Below are positions 25,612-32,476 of a stretch of DNA of 32,476 nt, piece by piece (position 1 is the first letter of the stretch; each line of letters begins with the position of its first letter). Under the pieces are notes generated by a model that worked only from the letters and a program-made list of their open reading frames with translations, was not told the DNA's origin and did no database searches. This DNA comes from Clostridia bacterium. GTDB taxonomy: Bacteria; Bacillota; Clostridia; Oscillospirales; CAG-272. The DNA is taken from contig JAFQKA010000044.1 in NCBI GenBank assembly GCA_017397175.1, positions 1-32,476 of the forward strand, read 5' to 3'. The translations under genes and the position numbers were made by a program.

Positions 25612-26529
25612 ATGCAGCATCTTATAAATATAATGGACCTGACCACCGCTGAGATCGACGAGCTGATCGAGGTGGCAAAGGATATTCTGGCAAACCCCGA
25701 AAAATATCAGGACGCTTGCCGTCATAAGATACTGGCGACCCTGTTTTTCGAGCCTTCCACCAGAACCCGCCTTTCCTTTGAGTCGGCAATGCTGTCTCTC
25801 GGCGGAAACGTGCTGGGATTCTCGGATTCAAGCTCATCTTCGTCAGCCAAGGGAGAGAGCTTGGCGGATACCATTACAATGGTAAGCGGATATTCGGATA
25901 TTATCGCTATGCGTCATCCTAAAGAGGGTTCGCCTATCGTTGCGTCCGAGCATACTGCCGTTCCGATCATAAACGCAGGCGACGGCGGACATTATCACCC
26001 CACTCAGACCCTCACCGACCTGCTGACCATCAAGACCGAGCTTGGTCATTTTGACGGTCTTACGGTGGGACTTTGCGGTGACCTTAAATACGGCAGAACG
26101 GTGCATTCTCTGATCTCGGCTATGTCAAGATACGAGAACGTGCGTTTTGTTCTCATATCACCCCAGGAGCTGAAGTTGCCCAGCTTCGTAAAGCAGACTT
26201 ATATCAAGGATGCGGGACTTCCGTATATCCAGAGCACCTCTCTTGAGGACGTTATCGGAGATCTTGATATTCTCTACATGACCAGGATCCAGCGCGAAAG
26301 ATTCCCCGACGAGGAGGATTATCTGCGACTCAAAGATACCTACATTCTCGACGAGGAAAAGATGAAGTCGGCAAAGCGCGATATGATAGTTCTTCACCCG
26401 CTGCCCCGTGTAAACGAAATTTCAACGGGTGTTGACAGCGATCCGCGCGCACTCTATTTCAAGCAGGCGTATAACGGCAAATTCATTCGCATGGCGCTTA
26501 TTATGAAGTTGCTTGGCATAAAGATCTGA
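25612..26529 (+). CDS. pyrB: Aspartate carbamoyltransferase catalytic subunit
   Basis: Condenses carbamoyl phosphate and aspartate, the committed step of the pathway. The 305-aa chain carries the carbamoyl-phosphate motif [16 protein letters not shown] (about 46-61), the mobile SSSSAKGES loop, HYHPTQTL near residue 130, and the HPLPRVNEI aspartate-site segment near 265. It is followed after 20 bases by the regulatory subunit gene pyrI, so the enzyme is expected to be the allosteric catalytic-trimer/regulatory-dimer form. AAGGAG precedes the ATG at 25612. Confidence 0.97.
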   Translation: MQHLINIMDLTTAEIDELIEVAKDILANPEKYQDACRHKILATLFFEPSTRTRLSFESAMLSLGGNVLGFSDSSSSSSAKGESLADTITMVSGYSDIIAMRHPKEGSPIVASEHTAVPIINAGDGGHYHPTQTLTDLLTIKTELGHFDGLTVGLCGDLKYGRTVHSLISAMSRYENVRFVLISPQELKLPSFVKQTYIKDAGLPYIQSTSLEDVIGDLDILYMTRIQRERFPDEEDYLRLKDTYILDEEKMKSAKRDMIVLHPLPRVNEISTGVDSDPRALYFKQAYNGKFIRMALIMKLLGIKI

Positions 26530-26549
26530 AAGGAGAGGTTTTAACAGGT

Positions 26550-26966
26550 ATGAATATAGACAGCATACAGAACGGCTACGTCATAGACCATATTACCGCA
26601 GGCAAGGCTATGCAGATATATAATATGCTTGATTTTGCCTCTCTTGATTGCCCGGTGGCTATGATAATGAACGTTCATAGCTCAAAAATGGGCAAAAAGG
26701 ATATTATCAAGATCGACGGTGAGGTTGAGATCAACCTTGAGGTCATCGGCTACATCAGCCCCGATTCTACCGTTAACGTAATTAAAAACGGCGAGATAGC
26801 AGGGAAGAGCCACATTGCGCCTCCCGAAAAGCTGATTGATATTATTAAGTGCAAAAATCCGCGCTGTATTACTACCACCGAGCAGGATATCCATCATGTT
26901 TTCCTGCTTTCAAATGCAAAAAAGAGGGAATACCGTTGCCGCTATTGCGAAGCAATGGCAAGATGA
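26550..26966 (+). CDS. pyrI: Aspartate carbamoyltransferase regulatory subunit
   Basis: The 138-aa regulatory chain binds nucleotides (CTP/ATP in E. coli) in its N-terminal domain (about 1-95; NGYVIDHITAGKAMQI) and holds the catalytic trimers through a C-terminal zinc domain. The four zinc cysteines are visible as C-x4-C in KCKNPRC and C-x2-C in CRYC. It is somewhat shorter than the E. coli protein of about 153 aa but complete. It is the last gene of the operon, followed nine bases later by a strong terminator. Its presence implies end-product feedback at the protein level. Confidence 0.95.
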   Translation: MNIDSIQNGYVIDHITAGKAMQIYNMLDFASLDCPVAMIMNVHSSKMGKKDIIKIDGEVEINLEVIGYISPDSTVNVIKNGEIAGKSHIAPPEKLIDIIKCKNPRCITTTEQDIHHVFLLSNAKKREYRCRYCEAMAR

Positions 26967-26974
26967 AGATATAT

Positions 26975-27018
26975 AACACGCATCACCTTCCGACGACGGA
27001 GGTGATGCGTGTTTTTCC
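26975..27018 (+). terminator. Terminator of the pyrimidine operon
   Basis: AACACGCATCACC pairs with GGTGATGCGTGTT, extended by TCCG/CGGA past one bulged T, loop ACGA, and followed by TTTTT at 27012-27016. It separates the pyr operon from the purine promoter. Confidence 0.93.
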
Positions 27019-27090
27019 AAAACTGATTTTTTGTGCGAAAAGACTATATTCGACATCTGTTTGTATAGCATTTTGGTGATAAAATTCTTG

Positions 27091-27119
27091 TTGACAATTA
27101 CAGTATATTATGATATAAT
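27091..27119 (+). promoter_or_regulatory. Consensus promoter of the purine operon
   Basis: TTGACA at 27091-27096, a 17-base spacer and TATAAT at 27114-27119. The transcript would begin near 27126, immediately before the ZTP riboswitch. Confidence 0.88.
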
Positions 27120-27127
27120 AAATAAAC

Positions 27128-27247
27128 AGTAGGAAGATGCCACGCAACTGACGGAAAAAGGCGAAAACGCTGAGGGAACGTGACATCGGATAAAGCCGAC
27201 CGTCTGGGCGCCTCTTACTCTTTGTGGGTAAGTTGCGCCCTTTTATT
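27128..27247 (+). ncRNA. ZTP/ZMP riboswitch (pfl motif) upstream of purE
   Basis: The leader holds the conserved parts of the pfl RNA: GCAACTGACGG (27144-27154) in the 5' domain, GGGAACGTGAC in the middle, and the diagnostic GCCGACCGTCTGGGC (27195-27209) in the 3' domain. The RNA senses ZTP/ZMP, the purine intermediate that builds up when 10-formyl-tetrahydrofolate is short. The aptamer's final GGGC is also the left arm of the terminator that follows, so ligand binding should block termination and switch on purE and the genes behind it. Placement upstream of purE, under a consensus promoter, is the classical context. Confidence 0.92.
27206..27247 (+). terminator. Expression-platform terminator of the ZTP riboswitch
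   Basis: GGGCGC (27206-27211) pairs with GCGCCC (27235-27240) and CTTAC (27214-27218) with GTAAG (27228-27232), followed by TTTTATTGTTT. It shares bases with the aptamer, as expected for a riboswitch-controlled terminator. Confidence 0.88.
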
Positions 27248-27295
27248 GTTTCCGAAAAAATGTGCCGCGCACACAGCGGCGGAATGGAGATTAAC

Positions 27296-27790
27296 ATGAA
27301 AAAAGTTGGTATTGTAATGGGAAGCGACAGCGACCTTCCGATCATTCGTAAATGTACGGATATGCTTTCGTCCCTTGAGATCCCTTATGAGGTCCACGTT
27401 TACTCCGCTCACAGAACACCTGCTGAGGCGGGCGATTTTGCACGCAACGCAAAATCAGAGGGTTTTGGAGTTATGATCGCGGCTGCCGGTATGGCGGCTC
27501 ATTTGGCGGGCGCTGTTGCGGCGAATACCACTCTGCCTGTTATCGGAATCCCCTGCAAATCTACAAATCTTGACGGCATTGACGCCCTTCTGTCAACAGT
27601 TCAGATGCCCACGGGTATCCCCGTAGCTACTGTTGCCATAGACGGTGGTGGCAATGCCGCTTTGCTTGCGGCGCAAATGCTTGCCATCGAGGACGAGACG
27701 TTGGCTCAAAAGCTCATTGCAAAGAGAGCAGCTGATGCAAAAAAGGTACTTGAGAAAAACGCAGCTGTTGAAGCTGAATTTAATAAATAA
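27296..27790 (+). CDS. purE: 5-(carboxyamino)imidazole ribonucleotide mutase
   Basis: Moves the carboxylate of N5-CAIR to give CAIR in purine synthesis. The 164-aa protein has the family's GSDSDLP phosphate-binding start, the catalytic SAHRTP segment (about residues 41-46), and [11 protein letters not shown] and [10 protein letters not shown] motifs that fit class I PurE. The start at 27296 is chosen because GGAATGGAG precedes it and the [13 protein letters not shown] start is canonical. purK, its usual partner, is not in the window. It is the first gene after the ZTP riboswitch; purC follows after 28 bases. Confidence 0.95.
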   Translation: MKKVGIVMGSDSDLPIIRKCTDMLSSLEIPYEVHVYSAHRTPAEAGDFARNAKSEGFGVMIAAAGMAAHLAGAVAANTTLPVIGIPCKSTNLDGIDALLSTVQMPTGIPVATVAIDGGGNAALLAAQMLAIEDETLAQKLIAKRAADAKKVLEKNAAVEAEFNK

Positions 27791-27818
27791 AAATTTTACA
27801 TACACAAGGAGAACAAAA

Positions 27819-28499
27819 ATGAAACTCGTTTACACAGGAAAAACAAAGGACGTATTTGCACTTGACAACGGAAATTATCTGCTTAAGTTTAAGGACGATT
27901 GCACAGGTAAGGACGGCGTGTTCGATCCCGGTGAAAATTCCGTAGGACTTACCATCGACGGCGTCGGAGACGTAAATCTCCGTATGTCTATCTATTTCTT
28001 TGAGAAGGTCAATGCCGCAGGCATCAAGACACATTATGTAAACGCAAATCTTGCGGATACAACAATGGAAGTTCTTCCCGCAAAGGTATTTGGCAAGGGA
28101 CTTGAGGTTATCTGCCGCCATAAGGCTGTGGGCAGCTTCTACCGCCGTTACAGCGACTATATCGAGGAGGGCGCAGATCTTCCCGCATACGTTGAGATGA
28201 CCTTCAAGAACGACGAAAAGGGCGACCCGCTGGTAACAAAGGACGGACTTGTTGACCTTGGCGTTATGACTGCAGAGCAGTACGACGATATGAAGGCAAT
28301 GACTCAGCAGATCACAAAGATCGTAGCTGACGACCTCCTTGAAAAGGGTCTGGTTCTCTACGACATCAAGTTCGAGTTCGGCTACGATGCAGACGGTAAG
28401 GTAATGCTTATCGACGAGATCGCATCGGGTAACATGAGAGTTTATAAGGACGGCAAGTACATTGATCCCATGACTCTCTCCGAGCTTTTCTTTGCATAA
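27819..28499 (+). CDS. purC: SAICAR synthase, divergent form
   Basis: Joins CAIR and aspartate with ATP to form SAICAR. The 226-aa protein begins [13 protein letters not shown], equivalent to the usual YEGKAKxVY, and keeps [11 protein letters not shown] (usual RNxAAGS), DEKGDPLV and the signature LYDIKFEFG. The terminal segment differs: [16 protein letters not shown] in place of the usual DEISPDTCRLWD. It is therefore a divergent relative of standard PurC, though its place between purE and purF supports the assignment. The start at 27819 follows AAGGAG. The next gene starts 19 bases later. Confidence 0.9.
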   Translation: MKLVYTGKTKDVFALDNGNYLLKFKDDCTGKDGVFDPGENSVGLTIDGVGDVNLRMSIYFFEKVNAAGIKTHYVNANLADTTMEVLPAKVFGKGLEVICRHKAVGSFYRRYSDYIEEGADLPAYVEMTFKNDEKGDPLVTKDGLVDLGVMTAEQYDDMKAMTQQITKIVADDLLEKGLVLYDIKFEFGYDADGKVMLIDEIASGNMRVYKDGKYIDPMTLSELFFA

Positions 28500-28518
28500 T
28501 TTAAGGAGCAAGTAAAGC

Positions 28519-29943
28519 ATGGGCGGATTTTTCGGAGCGGCGCTCAGACATGACGCGATGATGGACGTGTTTTTCGGAACCGACTATCATTCTCACCTGG
28601 GCACACGCCGCGCGGGACTTGCGGCCTACAACGAAGAGGTTGGCCTGCAAAGATCCATTCATAACATTCAAAACTCGCCTTTCAGAACGAAGTTTGAGAA
28701 TATTTTCGACGAAATGAGCGGCAACTCCGCTATCGGCTGCATCAGCGACAGCGACCCTCAGCCCTTGCTGATCCGCTCTCGTCTTGGTACATACGCCATT
28801 TGCTTTGTCGGTGCTGTCAAAAACTCCGATGAACTTATGAAGGAGTATTTTGACCATACCTACGGTCAGTTTAACGCAATGACGGGCGGAAAGGTCAACT
28901 CCACCGAGCTTGTGGCGGCATTGATAGGCCTCAAGGACAGCTTTGCGGAAGGAATTGCCTTTGCACAGTCGGTTATTGAAGGCTCAGCGTCGATCCTCAT
29001 TCTTCGTGAAGGCGGAAACATTATCGCTGCCAGGGACAGACTGGGCAGAACGCCTATTATTATCGACAAAAACGAGGAAGGGTACTGCGCCTCCTTTGAA
29101 TCCTTTGCATATAAAAAGCTTGGATTCACGGACGAGCGGGAGCTCGGCCCCGGCGAGATCGTCGAATTTTCCTCAAAGGGACTTGAACAACTCAAAGCTC
29201 CGGGTAAGGAGATGAAGATCTGCGCGTTCCTTTGGTCCTACTACGGTTATTCAACCTCAAATTATGAGGGTGTGAACGTTGAAACTATGCGTTACCGTAA
29301 CGGCGAGGAAATGGCAGAGGCGGACAAGAAAAACGGCAAGGCACAGGATATCGACTACGTGTGCGGAATCCCCGATTCGGGAACTCCTCACGCTATCGGT
29401 TACGCAAACAAAAGCGGCGTTCCCTTTGCAAGACCCTTTATAAAGTACACGCCTACCTGGCCCCGCAGCTTTATGCCTGCAAATCAGAAGGACCGCGACA
29501 GAGTGGCAAAAATGAAGCAGATACCCGTTCACGAGCTGATCCAGGACAAAAACCTGCTTTTCGTTGACGATTCTATCGTGCGAGGAACGCAGTTGAGGGA
29601 AACAGTGGAATTTCTCTATGAAAACGGCGCAAAGAACGTGCATATGCGCTCTGCGTGCCCGCCTATCATGTACGGCTGTAAGTATTTGAACTTTTCCTCC
29701 TCCCGAAACGAAATGGAGCTGATAGCAAGAGCCACCATTTACGAGCTTGAGGGCGAGGAAGGCGAGAAGTATATCGAGGAATACAGCGACGGTTCCACCG
29801 AGCGCGGAAAGAAGCTCCGCGAGGCTATCTCAAAGAAGCTGCATTTCGCGTCTCTTGATTTCCAGTCCCTTGAAGGCATAATCCGTGCGATCGGAATAGA
29901 CCGTTGCAAGCTCTGCACCTATTGCTGGAACGGCAAGGAATGA
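28519..29943 (+). CDS. purF: PurF-type amidophosphoribosyltransferase with degenerate glutaminase site
   Basis: The family transfers ammonia from glutamine to PRPP, the first step of purine synthesis. This 474-aa protein keeps the C-terminal phosphoribosyltransferase half: the PRPP loop LLFVDDSIVRGTQ at 347-358 and PDSGTPHAIGYA near 285. Likely [4Fe-4S] ligands are C235, C387, C463 and C466, as in the Bacillus enzyme. The N-terminal glutaminase half is altered: it begins MGGFFG where the nucleophile Cys follows Met in MCGIFG, the GHxRYxT arginine region is replaced by AIGCISDSD, the oxyanion Asn-Gly is V97-G98, and the SDTE-type aspartate region reads NSTE. AAGGAG precedes the ATG, and no upstream start would restore the cysteine. 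It may use free ammonia or another protein's glutaminase. Fold and pathway are clear; glutamine use is doubtful. Confidence 0.88.
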   Translation: MGGFFGAALRHDAMMDVFFGTDYHSHLGTRRAGLAAYNEEVGLQRSIHNIQNSPFRTKFENIFDEMSGNSAIGCISDSDPQPLLIRSRLGTYAICFVGAVKNSDELMKEYFDHTYGQFNAMTGGKVNSTELVAALIGLKDSFAEGIAFAQSVIEGSASILILREGGNIIAARDRLGRTPIIIDKNEEGYCASFESFAYKKLGFTDERELGPGEIVEFSSKGLEQLKAPGKEMKICAFLWSYYGYSTSNYEGVNVETMRYRNGEEMAEADKKNGKAQDIDYVCGIPDSGTPHAIGYANKSGVPFARPFIKYTPTWPRSFMPANQKDRDRVAKMKQIPVHELIQDKNLLFVDDSIVRGTQLRETVEFLYENGAKNVHMRSACPPIMYGCKYLNFSSSRNEMELIARATIYELEGEEGEKYIEEYSDGSTERGKKLREAISKKLHFASLDFQSLEGIIRAIGIDRCKLCTYCWNGKE

Positions 29944-29969
29944 TCTAAAAAACAAGAAAGGTTTATGAC

Positions 29970-31016
29970 ATGAATAATTCAAGATCTGAAAGCTACGCTG
30001 CTGCCGGTGTTGATATTACTGCCGGCTACAAGGCTGTTGAGCTGATGAAAAAGCATATAGCGCGCACAAAGAACGAGGGTTGCCTTGACGACGTTGGCGG
30101 CTTTGGCGGTTGCTTTGGGCTGAATATGGCAGGTATAGAGGAGCCTGTTCTCGTTTCGGGAACGGATGGCTGCGGTACCAAGGTCAAGATGGCAATTTTG
30201 ATGGACAAGCACGATACCATTGGTATTGACGCCGTGGCGATGTGCGTAAACGACATCATTTGCTGCGGCGCAAAGCCTCTGTTCTTCCTTGACTATATCG
30301 CCTGCGGCAAGAATATTCCCGAGAAGATCGCCGCGATCGTGGGCGGGGTTGCAGAGGGATGCGTTCAGTCCGGCGCGGCGCTTATCGGCGGCGAGACCGC
30401 GGAGCACCCCAAGATGATGCCCGAGGAGGAATACGATCTGGCAGGCTTTGCCGTTGGTATCGTTGATAAGAAGAATATCCTTGACAGTACAAAGATGGCA
30501 GAGGGCGACGTTGTGATCGCACTTGCTTCCAGCGGTGTTCACTCAAACGGCTTTTCGCTTTGCCGTAAGGTTTTCGATATCGATAATAACCCCGATAGCC
30601 TCTATGCGCCCTGCGCAGACCTTGGGGGCAAGACTATTGCTGAAACACTCCTGACACCTACAAAGATCTACGTAAAGAGCGTTCTTGCGCTTCTTGAGCA
30701 GGTTGACGTTAAGGGTATCTCCCATATTACGGGCGGCGGATTCTACGAAAATATTCCAAGATCTATCCCCAAGGGACTTTCCGCAAAGATCACAAAGAGC
30801 GCGGTCAAGGTGCTTCCCATTTTTGATCTTATAGCAAAGACGGGCAATATTCCAGAAAGAGATATGTTCAACACCTATAATATGGGTGTCGGCATGAGCA
30901 TCGTCGTTCCTGCCGATCAGGTTGAAAAGGCTCTCAAGATCCTCACCGACTGCGGCGAAGAGGCTTACGTTATCGGTGAGATCATAAAGGGCGACGAAGG
31001 CGTGGTATTTTGCTGA
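29970..31016 (+). CDS. purM: Phosphoribosylformylglycinamidine cyclo-ligase (AIR synthase)
   Basis: Closes the imidazole ring of FGAM to AIR with ATP. The 348-aa protein matches the PurM/ThiL fold: AGVDITAGYKAVELMKKH start, the glycine-rich VGGFGGCFGL, VSGTDGCGTKVKMA, and MCVNDIICCGAKPLFFLDY, then GETAEHPKMM and HITGGGFYENIPR in the second half. Length is normal. GAAAGG precedes the ATG at 29970. The TGA overlaps the ATG of purN by one base, so the two are coupled. Confidence 0.97.
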   Translation: MNNSRSESYAAAGVDITAGYKAVELMKKHIARTKNEGCLDDVGGFGGCFGLNMAGIEEPVLVSGTDGCGTKVKMAILMDKHDTIGIDAVAMCVNDIICCGAKPLFFLDYIACGKNIPEKIAAIVGGVAEGCVQSGAALIGGETAEHPKMMPEEEYDLAGFAVGIVDKKNILDSTKMAEGDVVIALASSGVHSNGFSLCRKVFDIDNNPDSLYAPCADLGGKTIAETLLTPTKIYVKSVLALLEQVDVKGISHITGGGFYENIPRSIPKGLSAKITKSAVKVLPIFDLIAKTGNIPERDMFNTYNMGVGMSIVVPADQVEKALKILTDCGEEAYVIGEIIKGDEGVVFC

Positions 31017-31618
31017 TGAAAACTAAAATTGCGGTTTTGGTTTCGGGCGGCGGAACGAACCTTCAGGCACTTATCGACGCACAGCAGAGCGGAATCATCA
31101 AGAGTGGCGAAATAAAGCTGGTGATCTCCTCAAAGGAGGGAGTTTACGCTCTTACCCGTGCGGAAAATGCGGGAATTGACCGCTTGGTTATCGAAAGAAA
31201 GGGAAATCCCGATTTTGAAAAGCAGCTTATAGCCGCACTTGAAGAAAACGGTATTGAGCTGATCATTCTGGCAGGCTTTATGTGCATTCTCAGCGAGAAA
31301 TTCACTTCCCGCTTTGCAAACAGAATAATCAACGTTCACCCGTCGCTCATTCCGTCCTTTTGCGGCGCGGGCTATTACGGACTGCGCGTTCACGAGGCGG
31401 CACTTGAGTACGGCGTGAAGGTCACGGGTGCAACCGTGCATTTTGTAAACGAAATTCCCGACGGCGGAAAGATCATTTTCCAGAAAGCCGTTGAGATCAA
31501 AGAGGGGGACACCCCCGAAGTTCTCCAAAGACGAGTAATGGAGGAGGCCGAGTGGAAGATTCTTCCCGCGGCGGCAGAAAAAGTCTCTTATGACATAATG
31601 AAATCGAAAGGTAACTGA
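31016..31618 (+). CDS. purN: Phosphoribosylglycinamide formyltransferase
   Basis: Formylates GAR with 10-formyl-tetrahydrofolate. The 200-aa protein shows the N-terminal VLVSGGGTNLQAL loop and the catalytic trio: Asn and His in INVHPSLIPSF and Asp in the IPDGGKII loop. The ATG at 31016 is preferred because it overlaps the purM stop (TGATG); a TTG two codons earlier is unlikely. There is no clear ribosome binding site, which fits re-initiation from purM. Its folate use agrees with control of the operon by ZTP, a sensor of folate shortage. The next gene starts six bases later. Confidence 0.95.
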   Translation: MKTKIAVLVSGGGTNLQALIDAQQSGIIKSGEIKLVISSKEGVYALTRAENAGIDRLVIERKGNPDFEKQLIAALEENGIELIILAGFMCILSEKFTSRFANRIINVHPSLIPSFCGAGYYGLRVHEAALEYGVKVTGATVHFVNEIPDGGKIIFQKAVEIKEGDTPEVLQRRVMEEAEWKILPAAAEKVSYDIMKSKGN

Positions 31619-31623
31619 TAGAA

Positions 31624-32346
31624 ATGGCACTTTACGATATTAAGAAGCTCCTGAGCGAAAATACGTACCCCGGTCGCGGTATTATCGTTGGAAAATCCGC
31701 TGACGGCAAGAGCGCGATGATCGCTTACTTCATCATGGGAAGAAGCGTAAACAGCCGCAACCGCATTTTTGAGCGTTTTGACGGCGGTATGCGCACAAAG
31801 GCATTCGACGAATCCAAGCTTTCCGACCCCCACCTCATCATTTATCACCCTTCTCTTGCGGCAAAGGGCGGTAAGGTCGACATCATCACAAACGGCGACC
31901 AGACCAATACGATCTATGATTTCGTTGAAGGTACGAGCGGGGTTGAGCACGGCTTTGAGGACGCGCTTGCTACCCGTGAATACGAGGACGATATGCCGAA
32001 TTACACTCCTAGAATTTCCGGTATGCTTAACTATGACGGTGAGTACACCTATAAGCTTTCTATTCTGAAAAGCTCAAACGGACGTCCAGTTTGCAACCGC
32101 TACTTCTATAACTACCGCGCAGAGGACGGTATCGGACATTTCATTCACACCTACAAGTGCGACGGAAATCCTATTCCTTCCTTCTACGGCGAGCCTGAGG
32201 AAGTGGAGATGCCCAATACGGCAAAAGAGCTTGCTGATATCGTATGGACAAATCTGAACGAAGATAACAAGGTTTCTCTCTTTGTTCGCGCTGTATCTCT
32301 TGAAAGCGGCGAGGCAGAGGAGATCATCATCAATAAGAATAAATAA
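31624..32346 (+). CDS. PurO-type IMP cyclohydrolase
   Basis: A 240-aa protein of the archaeal-type IMP cyclohydrolase family (PurO-like, IMP_cyclohyd), which closes FAICAR to IMP. Recognisable features are the N-terminal YPGRGIIVGKSADGKSA strand, the arginine-rich YFIMGRSVNSRNRIF block, the VEGTSGVEHGFEDAL middle segment and the NYTPRISGML motif. Bacteria usually perform this step with the N-terminal domain of bifunctional PurH; here the next gene begins as the formyltransferase part only, so the two functions are on separate chains. It lies six bases after purN and 12 bases before the formyltransferase gene. The assignment is from remembered family features and context. Confidence 0.85.
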   Translation: MALYDIKKLLSENTYPGRGIIVGKSADGKSAMIAYFIMGRSVNSRNRIFERFDGGMRTKAFDESKLSDPHLIIYHPSLAAKGGKVDIITNGDQTNTIYDFVEGTSGVEHGFEDALATREYEDDMPNYTPRISGMLNYDGEYTYKLSILKSSNGRPVCNRYFYNYRAEDGIGHFIHTYKCDGNPIPSFYGEPEEVEMPNTAKELADIVWTNLNEDNKVSLFVRAVSLESGEAEEIIINKNK

Positions 32347-32358
32347 GAGGTGGCGAAA

Positions 32359-32476
32359 ATGAAAGAATTTGAACTTAAATACGGCTGTAACCCCAACCAG
32401 AAGCCCTCGAAAATCTATATGCACGACGGAAGTGCACTTCCGATTGAGATTCTCTGCGGCCGTCCCGGCTACATCA
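32359..32476 (+). CDS. Stand-alone AICAR formyltransferase (PurH-like), 5' end only
   Basis: The first 39 codons of a gene cut by the window end. The start has GAGGTGG upstream. The sequence ELKYGCNPNQKPSKIYM near the N-terminus matches the beginning of the AICAR transformylase domain of PurH (usually LRYGxNPHQ), which in bifunctional PurH comes after about 200 residues of IMP cyclohydrolase domain. Here that domain is missing and its job is taken by the PurO-type gene just upstream. Only the start is seen, so the full length is unknown. Confidence 0.82.
   Translation, partial: MKEFELKYGCNPNQKPSKIYMHDGSALPIEILCGRPGYI

Noticed and set aside
28519..28560. Sequencing error or wrong start hiding the PurF cysteine
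   Set aside because: The frame is continuous, the ribosome binding site fits this ATG, and the other glutaminase residues are changed as well, so a single error cannot explain it.

Overview
The window looks like chromosomal DNA of an anaerobic, probably gut-associated member of the Clostridia (Oscillospirales/Ruminococcaceae-like). This is inferred from gene content: a clostridial RpoC, a dockerin-tagged esterase, BspA-type leucine-rich surface protein, class 1B dihydroorotate dehydrogenase (pyrD+pyrK), aspartate carbamoyltransferase with a PyrI subunit, an iron-sulfur PurF, a ZTP riboswitch, strong AAGGAGG-type ribosome binding sites and many TTGACA-N17-TATAAT promoters. I saw no rRNA, tRNA, CRISPR array, insertion sequence or phage gene.

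Layout. (1) 1-2477: 3' part of rpoC, ended by a terminator. (2) 2575-6069: a promoter driving a 1076-aa secreted leucine-rich-repeat protein and a 36-aa peptide gene with an excellent ribosome binding site, then a terminator. (3) 8773-6137, minus strand: UlaG-like metallo-beta-lactamase-fold hydrolase, enolase-superfamily sugar-acid dehydratase and short-chain dehydrogenase, which together look like an oxidative sugar-acid route. (4) 8839-10694, divergent: AraC-family regulator and a secreted SGNH esterase with a dockerin; a perfect 9-bp palindrome lies on the regulator's promoter. (5) 10710-13141: cytoplasmic GH2 glycosidase, convergent with a minus-strand block of a C39-like lipoprotein and a ThrE-type exporter (15630-13122), which is preceded by a two-gene block of histidine phosphatase and metallo-beta-lactamase-fold hydrolase (17168-15709).

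(6) 17288-27018: a complete UMP operon apart from carA: pyrC, carB, pyrK, pyrD, pyrF, a HAD phosphatase, pyrE, pyrB, pyrI. It starts from a consensus promoter with a roughly 115-nt leader that can fold into a nested three-helix structure I do not recognise. (7) 27091-32476: a purine operon under a ZTP riboswitch: purE, purC, purF, purM, purN, a PurO-type IMP cyclohydrolase and the start of a stand-alone AICAR formyltransferase cut by the window edge. The pyr and pur operons sit head to tail, separated by a strong terminator and a new promoter.

The most interesting points are: the PurF-like enzyme has lost every glutaminase residue I could check while keeping the PRPP loop and the iron-sulfur cysteines; the last two purine steps are done by separate proteins instead of bifunctional PurH; PurC is divergent; the pyr leader may be an undescribed regulatory RNA; and the 36-aa peptide downstream of the surface protein belongs to no family I can name. 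The only stretch over 300 bases without a gene is 26967-27295, which is filled by the pyr terminator, the pur promoter and the riboswitch.
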